A stretch of DNA of 57,339 nucleotides, taken from an uncultured Bacteroidales bacterium. Lineage in GTDB: Bacteria > Bacteroidota > Bacteroidia > Bacteroidales > Muribaculaceae. Position 1 is the stretch's first letter. The number at the start of each line of letters is the position of its first letter. The notes beneath the pieces were generated by a model. The model was not told the DNA's origin. It worked only from the letters and a program-made list of their open reading frames with translations, and did not search any database. The DNA lies in the NCBI GenBank assembly GCA_949289215.1, contig CASENC010000045.1:1-57339 (forward strand), given 5' to 3'. Both the position numbers and the translations under genes were made by a program. Shown piece after piece: positions 57,199 through 57,339 of the stretch.

Positions 57199-57339
57199 GG
57201 GGTCAGTCCGAAAACCTGGTTGGGGTTCATGCTCGTATCTTGTAAAAGACGTATCTTTGTGGCATGAAACAATGGCAAGTATTACGAACAGTATTTCCGG
57301 AAGTAATTACGGAGAATTTCGAGTTTACCGATTATGTTG
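57199..57339 (+). mobile_element. left end of an ISAon1-type insertion sequence, continues outside window
   Basis: Begins about GGGGTCAGTCCGAAAACC and leads within 65 nt into a transposase gene. The right end and target duplication lie outside the window, so the exact border is inferred from where the flippase-like frame ends. Confidence 0.65.
57264..57339 (+). CDS. transposase N-terminal region (ISAon1 type), partial
   Basis: Starts MKQWQVLRTVFPEVITENFE and continues FTDYV to the window edge. The pattern of a short helix, FPEVI, F(E/D)F matches the N-terminal region proteins of ISAon1-like transposases in Bacteroidota. A -7-like TATCTTTG at 57252-57259 lies only 4 nt before the ATG, so the leader would be extremely short or absent. 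Confidence 0.65.
   Translation, partial: MKQWQVLRTVFPEVITENFEFTDYV

Overview
The window reads as chromosomal DNA of an anaerobic member of Bacteroidota, most likely order Bacteroidales (a Muribaculaceae-like gut bacterium is a reasonable guess, but the family cannot be fixed from the sequence alone). The evidence is: many promoters of the Bacteroidota form TTG or TTTG, 19-22 nt, TAnnTTTG; few Shine-Dalgarno sequences; a Na+-translocating NADH:quinone reductase operon; class I [4Fe-4S] fumarase; MenD; type IX secretion parts (PorU, PorZ and sorting domains); an ExbB-ExbD-ExbD-TonB operon; tetratricopeptide regulators; and an ISAon1-type insertion sequence.

Layout. 1-5463: an AAA-ATPase/nuclease-family gene running off the left edge, an outer-membrane protein, then a leftward group (glycosyltransferase 2, a periplasmic-binding-domain histidine kinase, a double ACT-domain protein). 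5894-10973: a small 2[4Fe-4S] ferredoxin, then xpt, menD and a PorZ-like gene, all rightward. 10974-15227: a strikingly AT-rich island holding two DNA methyltransferases and a convergent HNH endonuclease, that is, a restriction-modification system, with a 41-bp perfect inverted repeat at its left side and a weak direct repeat on both sides. 15228-25305: fumarase, initiator tRNA-fMet, a secreted GH2 beta-galactosidase, PorU sortase and Hsp20, all leftward. 25484-28318: small membrane proteins, two related bacterial-PH-domain proteins, a radical-SAM stub and a frameshifted small secreted protein. 28609-30362: a TPR/helix-turn-helix lipoprotein regulator broken by one missing base. 30604-35665: murI, trxB, lolA and ftsK, leftward. 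35940-36803: an Rpn-family nuclease. 36954-42804: nqrABCDEF. 43308-49923: exbB, exbD, exbD, tonB, a small membrane protein, a PstS-like lipoprotein and a TPR protein. 50143-55732: a calycin-like sorted protein, a metallophosphoesterase and full-length metH. 55851-57339: a glycosyltransferase split by a -1 frameshift, and the last part of a flippase gene cut off by an insertion sequence that runs out of the window.

How the genes fit together: the Nqr complex makes a sodium-motive force and reduces quinone, MenD makes menaquinone, the ExbB/ExbD/TonB system energises outer-membrane uptake, and PorU/PorZ process and deliver cargo carrying C-terminal sorting domains, such as PorZ itself, PorU and the protein at 50143. 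The accessory parts (restriction-modification island, insertion sequence, radical-SAM stub, frameshifted genes, Rpn nuclease, palindromic repeats) are where the window departs from ordinary core genome.
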